Below are positions 1-8,132 of a DNA stretch of 64,000 nucleotides, one piece after another (position 1 is the stretch's first letter; each line of letters opens with the position of its first letter). The notes beneath the pieces are model-generated. The model was not told the DNA's origin. It ran no database searches and saw only the letters and a program-made list of their open reading frames with translations. A program made the position numbers and the translations under genes. The DNA is from Streptomyces sp. NBC_00390 (GTDB lineage Bacteria > Actinomycetota > Actinomycetes > Streptomycetales > Streptomycetaceae): NCBI RefSeq assembly GCF_036057275.1, contig NZ_CP107945.1:4588001-4652000 (forward strand), given 5' to 3'.

Positions 1-193
1 GGTAGAGCACTCGCTGCACCTTGGCGGCGATGCCGTTGTGGTGCGCATGGGGCGGTGGTACCAAGACGATCTGCCCTTCGTCGATCTCCGCGCGCCACCC
101 CTCGGGCACGTCCAGCTCGCGCCATGCCTGCAGGAGGTCGTCCCACTGGCGGCGGCGAGGCGTCTGGGCGTTCTCGGCCATCGCGGCGGTCAT
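1..193 (-). CDS. Uma2-family endonuclease, N-terminal part (cut by window edge)
   Basis: Only the first 64 codons are present. The gene runs leftward out of the window from an ATG at 191-193, with a GGAGAAGGGAG-like Shine-Dalgarno just upstream. The peptide begins MTAAMAENAQTPRRRQWDDL and continues with a segment of the type G-W-R-A-E-I-D-E-G-Q-I-V-L-V-P-P, the N-terminal beta-hairpin usual in Uma2 (DUF820) proteins. Uma2 proteins have a PD-(D/E)XK nuclease fold and no established physiological role in Streptomyces. The catalytic D and ExK residues would lie outside the window. Two complete Uma2 genes occur further right (near 40 kb and 55 kb). Confidence 0.75.
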   Translation of the reverse strand, partial: MTAAMAENAQTPRRRQWDDLLQAWRELDVPEGWRAEIDEGQIVLVPPPHAHHNGIAAKVQRVLY

Positions 194-384
194 CGCGACT
201 CCCTTCTCCGGTGGCCCGACGGGTCGAGCGTAGATCGACAGCTCTGCGGTGTTCAGCCGCTCTCGTCAGCGTCCCACGATCGAGGGACCGGCGCACGGAC
301 TCCCGCCTCCCCGTCACGCGGGCCTCTGGGGCGGGCGAGGGGGCGCAGGCCCAAGCGCAGGACCACTCCGTAGAGTTGGCATTC

Positions 385-1020
385 ATGGGTGTGGACATAC
401 ACGGTGAGATCGAGTGCCGGCTGTGGGGCAAGGAGCGGTGGGCGCCGGCCGACAGGGAGTGGTCGCCGAGCCTCGGGCTGCACGAACTGCGCACCGGCCG
501 TGGCGACCAGATGTCGTGGGACTGCCTCTTCGGGTACTCCGGCGGAGAGATCGTGCCCCTGTTCGACCAGCGCGGGCTGCCGGACGACGTGTGCGAGTGG
601 GTGCGTACGTCGGCCGAGGACGGCGGAGGGCACAGTGCTTCGTACGCCACCTGGGCGGAGCTGGACGCCGTCGACCTGGACCGGCCGTGCACGGTGGACG
701 GACGGGCGTCGTACAACCAGGTGGAGCAGTGGGCCGGACAGCCGGACGGCACCCTCGCCTTCGAGGGCTTCGTGCCGTTGCCGGGTGACGCGTGGGATGT
801 GGCGGGCGAGCTGTTCGGCGACGACCGGGACAGCCCCCGCGACTGGCCGGAGGGTGCCGAGGTGGCGGTCGGCGAACACGTCTACCGCCCGGTCGTCTTC
901 ACCCCGCGCAAGCTCCTCTTCGTCGACTCGGCGAAGTGGGAGCCGGTGTTCTCGGTCATGCGTACGCTCGCCGGGCTTCACGGCGACGACCACGTCCGCC
1001 TGGTCGTCTACTTCTGCTGA
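385..1020 (+). CDS. conserved hypothetical protein, 211 aa
   Basis: I do not recognise a named family. The start is the ATG before MGVDIHGEIECRLWGKERW; the frame stays open upstream, but that part reads as low-complexity Arg-rich sequence typical of a shadow. The protein is acidic, soluble and rich in Trp and aromatic residues, with no signal peptide, membrane segment or Cys cluster. The opening M-G-V-D-I-H is reminiscent of a group of small actinobacterial and phage-associated unknown proteins (from memory). It is convergent with the HD-domain gene to its right (33 bp gap) and divergent from the Uma2 gene to its left. Confidence 0.75.
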   Translation: MGVDIHGEIECRLWGKERWAPADREWSPSLGLHELRTGRGDQMSWDCLFGYSGGEIVPLFDQRGLPDDVCEWVRTSAEDGGGHSASYATWAELDAVDLDRPCTVDGRASYNQVEQWAGQPDGTLAFEGFVPLPGDAWDVAGELFGDDRDSPRDWPEGAEVAVGEHVYRPVVFTPRKLLFVDSAKWEPVFSVMRTLAGLHGDDHVRLVVYFC

Positions 1021-1052
1021 CGCGCCCCGGGGCACGTGGGCCGGGGGACCGG

Positions 1053-1727
1053 TCAGGACGTGAGCTGTGCCAGCTCCGCCTCGAGGTTGGCGCGGGCCCG
1101 CGTCTCCCACTCCCGCTCGCCGTACGGGGTGTGGAACAGCCGGGGCAGCTCCAGCAGTTGGCGCAGCACCGCGGCACGCCCCGCGCGGAAGGCGTCCTCG
1201 GGGACGAAGCCGTACTCCTCGCGGACCGCCGCGGTGTAGGCGGCGTACGGCTCCGGGGGCGCCGCGAGGATCGCCAGGTCCGCGTCGCACAGGACCTGGC
1301 CGTTGGTGTCGTCGCGGGCCGGGGCATGCGTGACCGTGAGGCGGACCAGCCGGGCGACCTCTGCCGTGGCGGCCGGACTCAGTCCGGCCTCCGGGAGGCC
1401 GCGCTCGGCGAGGCGGGCCGAGCGTTCCTCGTTCTCCGAGCGGTCGGGGAGGTAGACCGCGTCGTGGAACCAGGCCGCGAGGCGGACCAGATCGGGGTCG
1501 GCGGCGTGGGGGGCCAGTGCGTCGATGTGGTCGAGGACCGCGATCAGGTGGTCCGTGGTGTGGTAGCGCCGCTGCGGCTCGGCCCAGCGGGCCAGCAGGT
1601 TGTCGGCGTACGGCAGTGGATCGGGCGCGTCCGAAGTCCCCGCACGGGCTGCGGTCAGGGACCGCGCCCAGCGGGCGCGGAGGTCCGCGGAGCGGTCGTG
1701 GTCTGCGGAGGGGGCGCGGTCCGTCAT
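1053..1727 (-). CDS. HD-superfamily metal-dependent phosphohydrolase-like protein
   Basis: 224 aa. An HD-type metal site is visible: RRYHTTDHL near residues 53-61 (His56, His60) and the W-F-H-D dyad at about 87-90, followed by an acidic S-E-N-E stretch. The rest is all-alpha in character. It fits the small stand-alone HD proteins (COG4339-like) often annotated simply as HD domain protein; the substrate is unknown, and nucleotides or phosphomonoesters are plausible by family. The ATG at 1725-1727 is the natural start. It is transcribed leftward, with 105 bp between it and the end of copA, so it may be read through from copA. Confidence 0.85.
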   Translation of the reverse strand: MTDRAPSADHDRSADLRARWARSLTAARAGTSDAPDPLPYADNLLARWAEPQRRYHTTDHLIAVLDHIDALAPHAADPDLVRLAAWFHDAVYLPDRSENEERSARLAERGLPEAGLSPAATAEVARLVRLTVTHAPARDDTNGQVLCDADLAILAAPPEPYAAYTAAVREEYGFVPEDAFRAGRAAVLRQLLELPRLFHTPYGEREWETRARANLEAELAQLTS

Positions 1728-1832
1728 GACGCGACTCTAGAGGGACGGCTCCACGCTGCGCACGGTCCGGGATGCCGCCTGCCGCGGGGGTGCCGTCCCG
1801 CCGTCCCCGGACACACCGGGCCGCGCCGCGCG

Positions 1833-4115
1833 TCAGGCGGTGGCTTTGAAACCCCGCAGCCGCAACGAGTTTCCGACCACGAAGACCGACGAGAACGCCA
1901 TGGCCGCACCAGCGATCATCGGGTTGAGCAGGCCCGCCGCGGCGAGTGGGAGTGCCGCCACGTTGTAGGCGAAGGCCCAGAACAGGTTCGAGCGGATCGT
2001 GCCGAGCGTGCTGCGCGCCAGCCGGATCGCGTCCGCGGCCGCCCGCAGATCACCGCGTACGAGCGTGAGGTCACCGGCTTCGATCGCGGCGTCCGTGCCC
2101 GTACCCATCGCCAGGCCGAGATCGGCCTGGGCGAGCGCGGCGGCGTCGTTGACACCGTCGCCGACCATGGCGACGCTGCGGCCCTCGGACTGGAGCTTCT
2201 TGATCACGTCGACCTTGTCCTCGGGCAGGACCTCGGCGATCACGTCCTCGGCGGCGATGCCGACCTCGGCCGCGACGGCCTCGGCGACCGCCCGGTTGTC
2301 GCCGGTCAGCAAGATCGGGGCGAGCCCCAGCGAGCGCAGCCGCCGGATCGCCTCGGGGCTGGTCTCCTTGACCGCGTCGGCGATCTCGAGGAGGGCGCGC
2401 GCCCGGCCGTCCCAGGCCACGATCACCGCCGTACGTCCCGCGGCCTCGGCCTGCGCCTTGGCGCGTGCGAGATCGGCGGGCAGGTCCAACTCCCTGCCCT
2501 GGCCTTCGGCATGGGGGACCCCGGCGAGCAGCTGTTCACGGCCGACGACGACCGTGTGGCCCTCGACCACGCCTCGGACGCCGAGCCCGGGCACGTTCAC
2601 GAAGTCCTCGGGCACGGGCAGCGGGCCGGCCTTCTCGGCCGCACACGCCGCGACGGCCCGGGCGATCGGATGCTCGGACGCGTGCTCCAACGCGCCTGCC
2701 AGCCGCAGTACTTCGGTCTCCGACTCGTGCGGCGCATGCACGGCGAGCAGGGTCATCCGGCCGGTGGTGACGGTGCCGGTCTTGTCGAGGACGACCGTGT
2801 CGACCTTGCGGGTGCTCTCCAGGACCTCCGGGCCCTTGATCAGAATCCCCAGTTGGGCGCCGCGTCCGGTGCCGACCAGGAGGGCGGTCGGGGTGGCAAG
2901 GCCCAGGGCGCACGGGCAGGCGATGATCAGTACGGCGACGGCGGCGGTGAACGCGGCCGTCCAGCCCTCGCCGAGCGCCCACCACACGCCGAGGGTGGCG
3001 AGCGCGAGGACGAGCACCACGGGTACGAACACGGCGGAGATGCGGTCCGCGAGTCGCTGGGCTGCGGCCTTGCCGTTCTGGGCGTCCTCGACCAGCCTGG
3101 CCATCCGGGCGAGTTGGGTGTCGGACCCGACGCGGGTGGCCTCGACGACGAGACGGCCGCCGGCGTTCAGGGTGGCGCCGGTGACGAAGCCGCCGACGGT
3201 GACCTCGACGGGGACGGACTCGCCGGTCAGCGTCGAGGTGTCGACGGCGGACGTGCCCTCGACGACGGTGCCGTCGGTGGCGATCTTCTCGCCGGGGCGG
3301 ACCAGGAAGCGGTCGCCGACGGCGAGCCGGGCCGTGGGCACGGTGACTTCCCGGCCGTCGGAGGCGATGACGGTGACTTCCTTGGCGCCGAGTTCGAGCA
3401 GCGCCCGCAGTGCGGCGCCCGCCGAGCGTTTGGAGCGGGCCTCGAAGTACCGCCCGGCGAGGATGAAGGCGGTGACGCCGGCCGCGGCCTCCAGGTAGAT
3501 GCTGCTCGCGCCGTCGCTGCGGCTGATCGTGAACTCGAAGGGGTGGGTCATGCCGGGCGTACCGGCGTGACCGAAGAACAGGGCCCACAGGGACCAGAGG
3601 AACGCGGCCGAGGTGCCGAGCGAGATGAGGGTGTCCATGGTGGCCGCGCCATGGCGGGCATTGGTGAACGCGGCGCGGTGGAAGGGCCAGGCGGCGTAGG
3701 TGACGACCGGGGCGGCGAGGGTGAGACTCAGCCACTGCCAGTACGGGAACTGGAGCGCGGGGATCATGGCCATGGCGACGACGGGGACGGCGAGGACGAC
3801 GGCCGTGACGAGTCGCTCGCGCAGCGGGCGGAGCTCGTCGGGCTCCGCGGGTGCGGTGCCTTCGGGCTCCGGGGGCTCCGGGGGTGCGGGCTCGGCCGCC
3901 GAGTAGCCGGTGGCCTCGACGGTGGCGATGAGATCGGCCACACCGACCAGGCCGGTGAAGGCCACCTTCGCCTTCTCGGTGGCGTAGTTCACCGTCGCCG
4001 TGACGCCGTCCATGCGATTGAGCTTCTTCTCGATGCGGGCGGCGCAGGAGGCGCAGGTCATGCCGCCGATGGCCAGCTCGATCTCGCGGGGGGCGGTGAC
4101 GGAAGGGTGGGGCAT
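1833..4115 (-). CDS. copA: copper-exporting P1B-type ATPase CopA
   Basis: 760 aa, membrane. The order is typical for P1B ATPases: an N-terminal heavy-metal domain with GMTCASC at about residues 18-24, then paired membrane helices, the actuator loop with TGES, the metal-binding CPC in a membrane helix (about residue 400), the phosphorylation loop DKTGTVT (about 443) and the hinge GDGVND (about 652). CPC plus the CxxC domain indicates monovalent Cu/Ag export from the cytoplasm. There is one N-terminal metal domain, and I see no separate copZ next to it. An AGGAGG sequence precedes the ATG at 4113-4115. It is divergent from cutC, with a CsoR-like operator between them, so copper induction is likely. 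Confidence 0.95.
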   Translation of the reverse strand: MPHPSVTAPREIELAIGGMTCASCAARIEKKLNRMDGVTATVNYATEKAKVAFTGLVGVADLIATVEATGYSAAEPAPPEPPEPEGTAPAEPDELRPLRERLVTAVVLAVPVVAMAMIPALQFPYWQWLSLTLAAPVVTYAAWPFHRAAFTNARHGAATMDTLISLGTSAAFLWSLWALFFGHAGTPGMTHPFEFTISRSDGASSIYLEAAAGVTAFILAGRYFEARSKRSAGAALRALLELGAKEVTVIASDGREVTVPTARLAVGDRFLVRPGEKIATDGTVVEGTSAVDTSTLTGESVPVEVTVGGFVTGATLNAGGRLVVEATRVGSDTQLARMARLVEDAQNGKAAAQRLADRISAVFVPVVLVLALATLGVWWALGEGWTAAFTAAVAVLIIACPCALGLATPTALLVGTGRGAQLGILIKGPEVLESTRKVDTVVLDKTGTVTTGRMTLLAVHAPHESETEVLRLAGALEHASEHPIARAVAACAAEKAGPLPVPEDFVNVPGLGVRGVVEGHTVVVGREQLLAGVPHAEGQGRELDLPADLARAKAQAEAAGRTAVIVAWDGRARALLEIADAVKETSPEAIRRLRSLGLAPILLTGDNRAVAEAVAAEVGIAAEDVIAEVLPEDKVDVIKKLQSEGRSVAMVGDGVNDAAALAQADLGLAMGTGTDAAIEAGDLTLVRGDLRAAADAIRLARSTLGTIRSNLFWAFAYNVAALPLAAAGLLNPMIAGAAMAFSSVFVVGNSLRLRGFKATA

Positions 4116-4181
4116 GGGTCCGAGCCTCCTGCGCGGTCCTGAGGGCTCATACCCCTCGGAGGTACGACTTTCACTTCACCA

Positions 4182-4200
4182 TATACCCCCCACCCGTATA
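4182..4200. promoter_or_regulatory. CsoR-like copper operator
   Basis: TATAC and GTATA arms are separated by nine C-rich bases. This resembles the GC-tract palindromes bound by CsoR repressors upstream of copA genes. A second inverted repeat (ACCCC/GGGGT, 4202-4217) follows at once. The site lies in the 209-bp divergent copA/cutC region, 67 bp before the copA start. No csoR gene is in the window, so the repressor would act in trans. Confidence 0.6.
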
Positions 4201-4324
4201 AACCCCAAGGGTGGGGTGTGAAGCCAGGCCGGTTCCTGCGGCTGTCAATGCGTGGCCCGGGCATTAGGCTGGACTATTGGACTAGACCTGTCGCTGTAGC
4301 CGGCTACCTGGAGGAACAGGCCCC

Positions 4325-5023
4325 ATGAGCAACCGAGCACTGCTGGAGGTGATCGCCCTCGACGCCGAGGACGCGGTCGCAGCCCGGACCGGAGGGGCCG
4401 ACCGGCTGGAGCTGGTCACCGACATGGCCGCGGACGGGCTGACCCCGTCACGCGAGACGTACGCGAGGATCCGCGCGGCCGTCGACATCCCGCTGCGCGT
4501 GATGCTGCGTCTCGCCGACGGCTTCCTTGCGGGCACCCCGGCGGATGCGGACGCCCTGGTGCAGGTGACGCAGGGGCTACGGGCGGAGGGCGCGGACGAG
4601 TTCGTGCTCGGCTTCCTGGACGAGACGGGCGATCCGGACCTGGTCACGGTGGAGCGCCTGAGGGCGGCGCTGGACGGATGCCGCTGGACGTTCCACCGGG
4701 CCATCGACCACGCCGCGGACCGCGACTCCCTGCGCAAGCAGCTCGCGGACCTGCCGGGCCTGGACACGTACCTGACGGCCGGCTCCCCGACGGGTGTCGA
4801 CGACGGACTGCCGACGCTCCTCGCGGAAGCGGCACGCGGCGGCGAACCGGGCTACGAGCCCCGTCTGCTGGTCGGCGGCGGCCTGCGCCTGGACCATGTG
4901 CCCGCCCTGCGCACGGCGGGCGTCGACGCCTTCCACATCGGCGGCGCGGCGAGGCCGGGCGGATGGGACGGGCCGGTCGCCGCGGACGCGGTGCGCCAGT
5001 GGCGGGCGGCGCTGGACGCGTGA
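4325..5023 (+). CDS. cutC: CutC family protein (copper homeostasis)
   Basis: 232 aa, close to the usual 200-250 aa of CutC. The sequence reads as a single TIM-barrel: E-V-I-A-L-D near the N-terminus, A-A-R-T-G-G-A-D-R-L-E-L (residues about 18-30), a central R-V-M-L-R-L segment, T-F-H-R-A-I-D-H-A near 120 and a C-terminal L-V-G-G-G-L and F-H-I-G-G. CutC was named from E. coli copper tolerance, but its biochemical role is still uncertain. A GGAGGA precedes the ATG by about 9 nt. Its position back to back with copA across a putative CsoR site supports a copper link here. Confidence 0.9.
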   Translation: MSNRALLEVIALDAEDAVAARTGGADRLELVTDMAADGLTPSRETYARIRAAVDIPLRVMLRLADGFLAGTPADADALVQVTQGLRAEGADEFVLGFLDETGDPDLVTVERLRAALDGCRWTFHRAIDHAADRDSLRKQLADLPGLDTYLTAGSPTGVDDGLPTLLAEAARGGEPGYEPRLLVGGGLRLDHVPALRTAGVDAFHIGGAARPGGWDGPVAADAVRQWRAALDA

Positions 5024-5387
5024 CGCCGACAGGCGTCGTAAGCGAACTCCTCTGACACCCGGGAATCCGGCAGCCGGTTGCCTCGCACGCACGTGACGCG
5101 CATGCGAGGCACCGGATGTGTGCCGGAGCGATCGAAGGGGCGGACCGTCCCTCCGGCCGGACCTGAATCCGCCGGCCGGGCCACCGACCCCGGATGGTGA
5201 TGCGATTCAGCCCTGCGCGCCCTTGCGCGCAGCTGCCGCACGCCCGAATGCGTGCCCGGCGGGTGACGGCCGCGACGGCATCACCGGGACCGAGCGCATA
5301 CCGGTGCGGACACGGGTCGGCGGGCCGAAGGAGCTGTTGCTCCATGACCGCCCGGCCCACGGGCAATTCCGGTTGGAGGCAGGTGCG
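5024..5387. other. intergenic stretch between convergent cutC and helD-like genes
   Basis: 364 bp with no convincing gene. It holds the bidirectional terminator at 5074-5115 and a second weaker G/C-rich dyad (CCGGCCGG repeated near 5156-5180). All open frames here continue antisense shadows and have no Shine-Dalgarno. Confidence 0.6.
5074..5115. terminator. hairpin terminator between convergent genes
   Basis: CCGG-T-TGCCTCGCA pairs with TGCGAGGCA-CCGG: a 13-bp stem with one bulged T and a 15-nt loop. It sits between the 3' ends of cutC and the helD-like gene and can serve both. There is no U-tract, as is usual in Streptomyces. Confidence 0.6.
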
Positions 5388-7517
5388 TCAAACGGGTTCG
5401 CCGTCAAAGAGCTGGACCGGCAGCGGCGCACCGTGAACGACCGTCAGGCCCGACACCGCCCTCGTCAGCGCCACATACAGGCGACGCAGGCCCGTCCTCT
5501 CGTCCGGTTCCGCCGCCACCACCGACGCCGGGTCGTCCAGGACCACGTAGTCGTACTCCAGGCCCTTCGCCAGCGACGCCGGGACCAGGGTGAGGCGGGC
5601 GTCCGGCGTGGTCTCCTCGCCGGGGGACAGGTATCCGATGCCCGCCGCCAGCAGCGCATCCGCGAGCGCCGGGACGCGCTCGTCCGCCGCGATCAGGCCG
5701 ATCGAGCCCTCGTGCCGCAGCGACTCCACGCACGCCGCGATCACATCCGCGTCCAGGTCGGCCGACCCCCGTACCGACAGCGACCCCGGCGACTCACGCA
5801 CCGAGTGGACCTCGGCCAGCCCCGGCGACATGTGCGGAAGCAGGCGGGAGGCGTACGAGATGACCTGCCGGGGGACGCGGAAGCCCGCCGTCAGCTCCTC
5901 CACCGCCGCGTCCGGCTTGCCCAGGTGGGACAGGGCTTCCTGCCAACTGCCCGTCGCCCAGGGCGTCGTCCCCTGCGCAAGGTCGCCGAGCACCGTCGCC
6001 GAACCCGTCGTGCAGCGCCGGCCCACCGCGCGGTACTGCATCGGCGACAGGTCCTGCGCCTCGTCGAGCACGACATGGCCGAGCGACTGCGTCCGCTGCA
6101 CCAGATCGGTCGCCTCGTCGATCAACACCGCGTCCGCCGCGGACCACTTCACGGACTTCACGCTCCGCGCCGGCTTTTGCCACAGGATCGTGGCCTGTTC
6201 CTCGGCGGTGAGGATCCCGTCCGCATGCGCCGCCAGGAACTCGGCGTCGGACAGCAGCCGCAGCACCAGCTTCGCCGGATCGACCGCCGGCCACACCGCC
6301 TTGACCGCCGCCTTCACCGCCGCGTTGCGCGCCACCGCGTCCTGGACCCGGTCGTCCGGCGCCTCGCCCGCCTGTTCCATGCGCACGAGCACCGTGTGTG
6401 CGATCCGCTGCGGAAGGGCGTCGCGCGCGGCGCCGTAGCGGATGTCGCGGTCCAGCAGTTCCTGGACGATCTCCTCGAGTTCGTACGCCGGCACCCGCCA
6501 CCGCCGCGAGCCCCGTACGACCACCACCGGCTCGGCCGGCATCGTGACGTGCGAGCGAAGAGCCCGGCGCAGCACCTGCGCCATCCTCGCGTCGCCCTTC
6601 ACCACGGCCGCCGCCGCCACGTCCGTGCCGCGCACCTCCACATGCGCCACCAGGTCGTCGACCGTCGCCTGCTTCACCTCCAGTTCGCCGAGCGCCGGCA
6701 GGACCTGCTCGATGTAGTGCAGGAAGGAACGGTTCGGGCCGATGACGAGCGTGCCCGTGCGGGCGAGGCGCTCCCGGTGGGCGTAGAGAAGATAGGCGAC
6801 CCGGTGCAGGCCGACGGCCGTCTTGCCGGTGCCGGGGCCTCCCTGCACACACACAGTGCCGGACAGGCCGCTGCGGACGATCTCGTCCTGCTCCGGCTGG
6901 ATCGTCGCGACGATGTCCCGCATGGGGCCCACGCGCGGCCGCTCGATCTCCGCCTGGAGGAGCTTCGACGTCTGCTCGGCCTCGCCCGGGTCGGTCAGGT
7001 GCTCGTCCTCGTACGCCGTGAGATCCCCGCCCGTGTAGCCGAAGCGGCGCCGCAGGCCGACGTCCTGCGGATCCTTGCGTGACGCCCGGTAGAAGGGCTG
7101 CGAGACCGGCGCACGCCAGTCGATGACCATCGGGTCGCCGTCCGCGTCATGGACGTGCCGGCGGCCGATGTAGAAGCGCTGCCCCTCCTGCGTGGTGTGC
7201 AGATAGTCGAGGCGGCCGAAGAAGAGCGGGGTGTGGGACAGATCGGCGAGCGCCTTGATGCGCTCCTCGATCTGGGCCTCGAGAACCCTGGCGTTGACCC
7301 AGTTCGCGGTGACGTCCTTGATGTCGAGCGCCTCGACGTCCTCGCGCATCGCGCGCAGCGCGGCCCGCGATGCGGCGAGATGGGCGCGCTCACGGCCCAG
7401 CGGATCGGCGGAATCGAGTGAATCGACGGGAACGCCGCCGCGGGCGGGGGCGGAAACGTCCGGTACAGGGGCGTGCGCGGGCACGGGTTTGCCTCCGGCT
7501 GGTGATGCGGGAAACAC
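5388..7517 (-). CDS. HelD-like RNA-polymerase-associated ATPase
   Basis: 709 aa. It is a UvrD/HelD-type superfamily 1 ATPase: an N-terminal alpha-helical region (residues about 40-95), an F-Y-I-G-R-R segment (115-120), W-R-A-P (134-137), Walker A GGPGTGKT (226-233), a D-E-A-Q-D Walker B, and a C-terminal K-G-L-E-Y-D...L-Y-V-A-L-T-R block. HelD proteins bind RNA polymerase and release stalled complexes; actinobacterial relatives (HelR) can protect against rifamycins. The frame opens with GTG at 7515-7517 without a good Shine-Dalgarno, so the exact start is uncertain. A second, larger relative is encoded at 24450-27980. It is divergent from a small peptide gene at 7794. Confidence 0.88.
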   Translation of the reverse strand: MFPASPAGGKPVPAHAPVPDVSAPARGGVPVDSLDSADPLGRERAHLAASRAALRAMREDVEALDIKDVTANWVNARVLEAQIEERIKALADLSHTPLFFGRLDYLHTTQEGQRFYIGRRHVHDADGDPMVIDWRAPVSQPFYRASRKDPQDVGLRRRFGYTGGDLTAYEDEHLTDPGEAEQTSKLLQAEIERPRVGPMRDIVATIQPEQDEIVRSGLSGTVCVQGGPGTGKTAVGLHRVAYLLYAHRERLARTGTLVIGPNRSFLHYIEQVLPALGELEVKQATVDDLVAHVEVRGTDVAAAAVVKGDARMAQVLRRALRSHVTMPAEPVVVVRGSRRWRVPAYELEEIVQELLDRDIRYGAARDALPQRIAHTVLVRMEQAGEAPDDRVQDAVARNAAVKAAVKAVWPAVDPAKLVLRLLSDAEFLAAHADGILTAEEQATILWQKPARSVKSVKWSAADAVLIDEATDLVQRTQSLGHVVLDEAQDLSPMQYRAVGRRCTTGSATVLGDLAQGTTPWATGSWQEALSHLGKPDAAVEELTAGFRVPRQVISYASRLLPHMSPGLAEVHSVRESPGSLSVRGSADLDADVIAACVESLRHEGSIGLIAADERVPALADALLAAGIGYLSPGEETTPDARLTLVPASLAKGLEYDYVVLDDPASVVAAEPDERTGLRRLYVALTRAVSGLTVVHGAPLPVQLFDGEPV

Positions 7518-7793
7518 GACATGGCGAGCCGGCCGGTTTCCGTCCGGGCGGCGGCGCTCCTCGATGTCGGTCGGAGGAGGCGGGGAAGCCCGCGAGTCTA
7601 GTCAGCCTCTCGGCACCGGCGCGAACGGTTTTCCACGCGTCCGGCCGTGGGTCCGGCCTCGGGGGTGACCCGGGGGTCCGCCGCAGGGCCTATCCCGTAG
7701 GGGGCGGTCTCTGTCTGGAGTCGTACGCGCACCCTCCCGGGATTCAGCCCACAGCCCGATGCCCGGCGGGTGGCGGAAAACCATCATGGAGTC

Positions 7794-7988
7794 ATGAGCG
7801 CAGCAACCCTCCATCCCACAGTCCGCGTCCCCCACCCACGCGACGGCGCGACCGCCACCGGCGCCGCGCGGCACTCCTCGCACCGGGTCGGCAACGCACT
7901 GCGTGCCGTCAAGGTCTACGCCGAGGCCGTGTTCAGCGTCGCCGTCCTCGGTGAGTACGCCGAGGAAGCCGGCGTCCGCCGCCGCTGA
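7794..7988 (+). CDS. small hypothetical protein, 64 aa
   Basis: Starts MSAATLHPTVRVPHPR and ends YAEEAGVRRR. The ATG is preceded by TGGAG at a good distance; a GTG 24 bp upstream is an alternative. Basic first half and a short helical second half (A-L-R-A-V-K-V-Y-A-E-A-V-F-S-V-A-V-L-G-E-Y). No known family recognised. Its 276-bp upstream region is shared with the divergent helD-like gene. Coding status rests on normal codon use, a sensible start and its free-standing position. Confidence 0.55.
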   Translation: MSAATLHPTVRVPHPRDGATATGAARHSSHRVGNALRAVKVYAEAVFSVAVLGEYAEEAGVRRR

Positions 7989-8132
7989 GACAGGCCCCCG
8001 AGACAACCCGGGTACCTCGAACGTCGCCGGTCGGGACCGCCGCCGCGCCGCGGGCCGCGCCGCGACACGGGGTGCGGGCCAAGACCGTGACGGTCCCCGG
8101 CCCGCTCCTCGCGCTCATGGACCGACCGCCTG

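Noticed and set aside
792..4142. 1116-codon plus-strand frame opposite copA
   Set aside because: Arg/Gly-rich low-complexity translation and exact antisense to a clear P-type ATPase; a GC-bias shadow.
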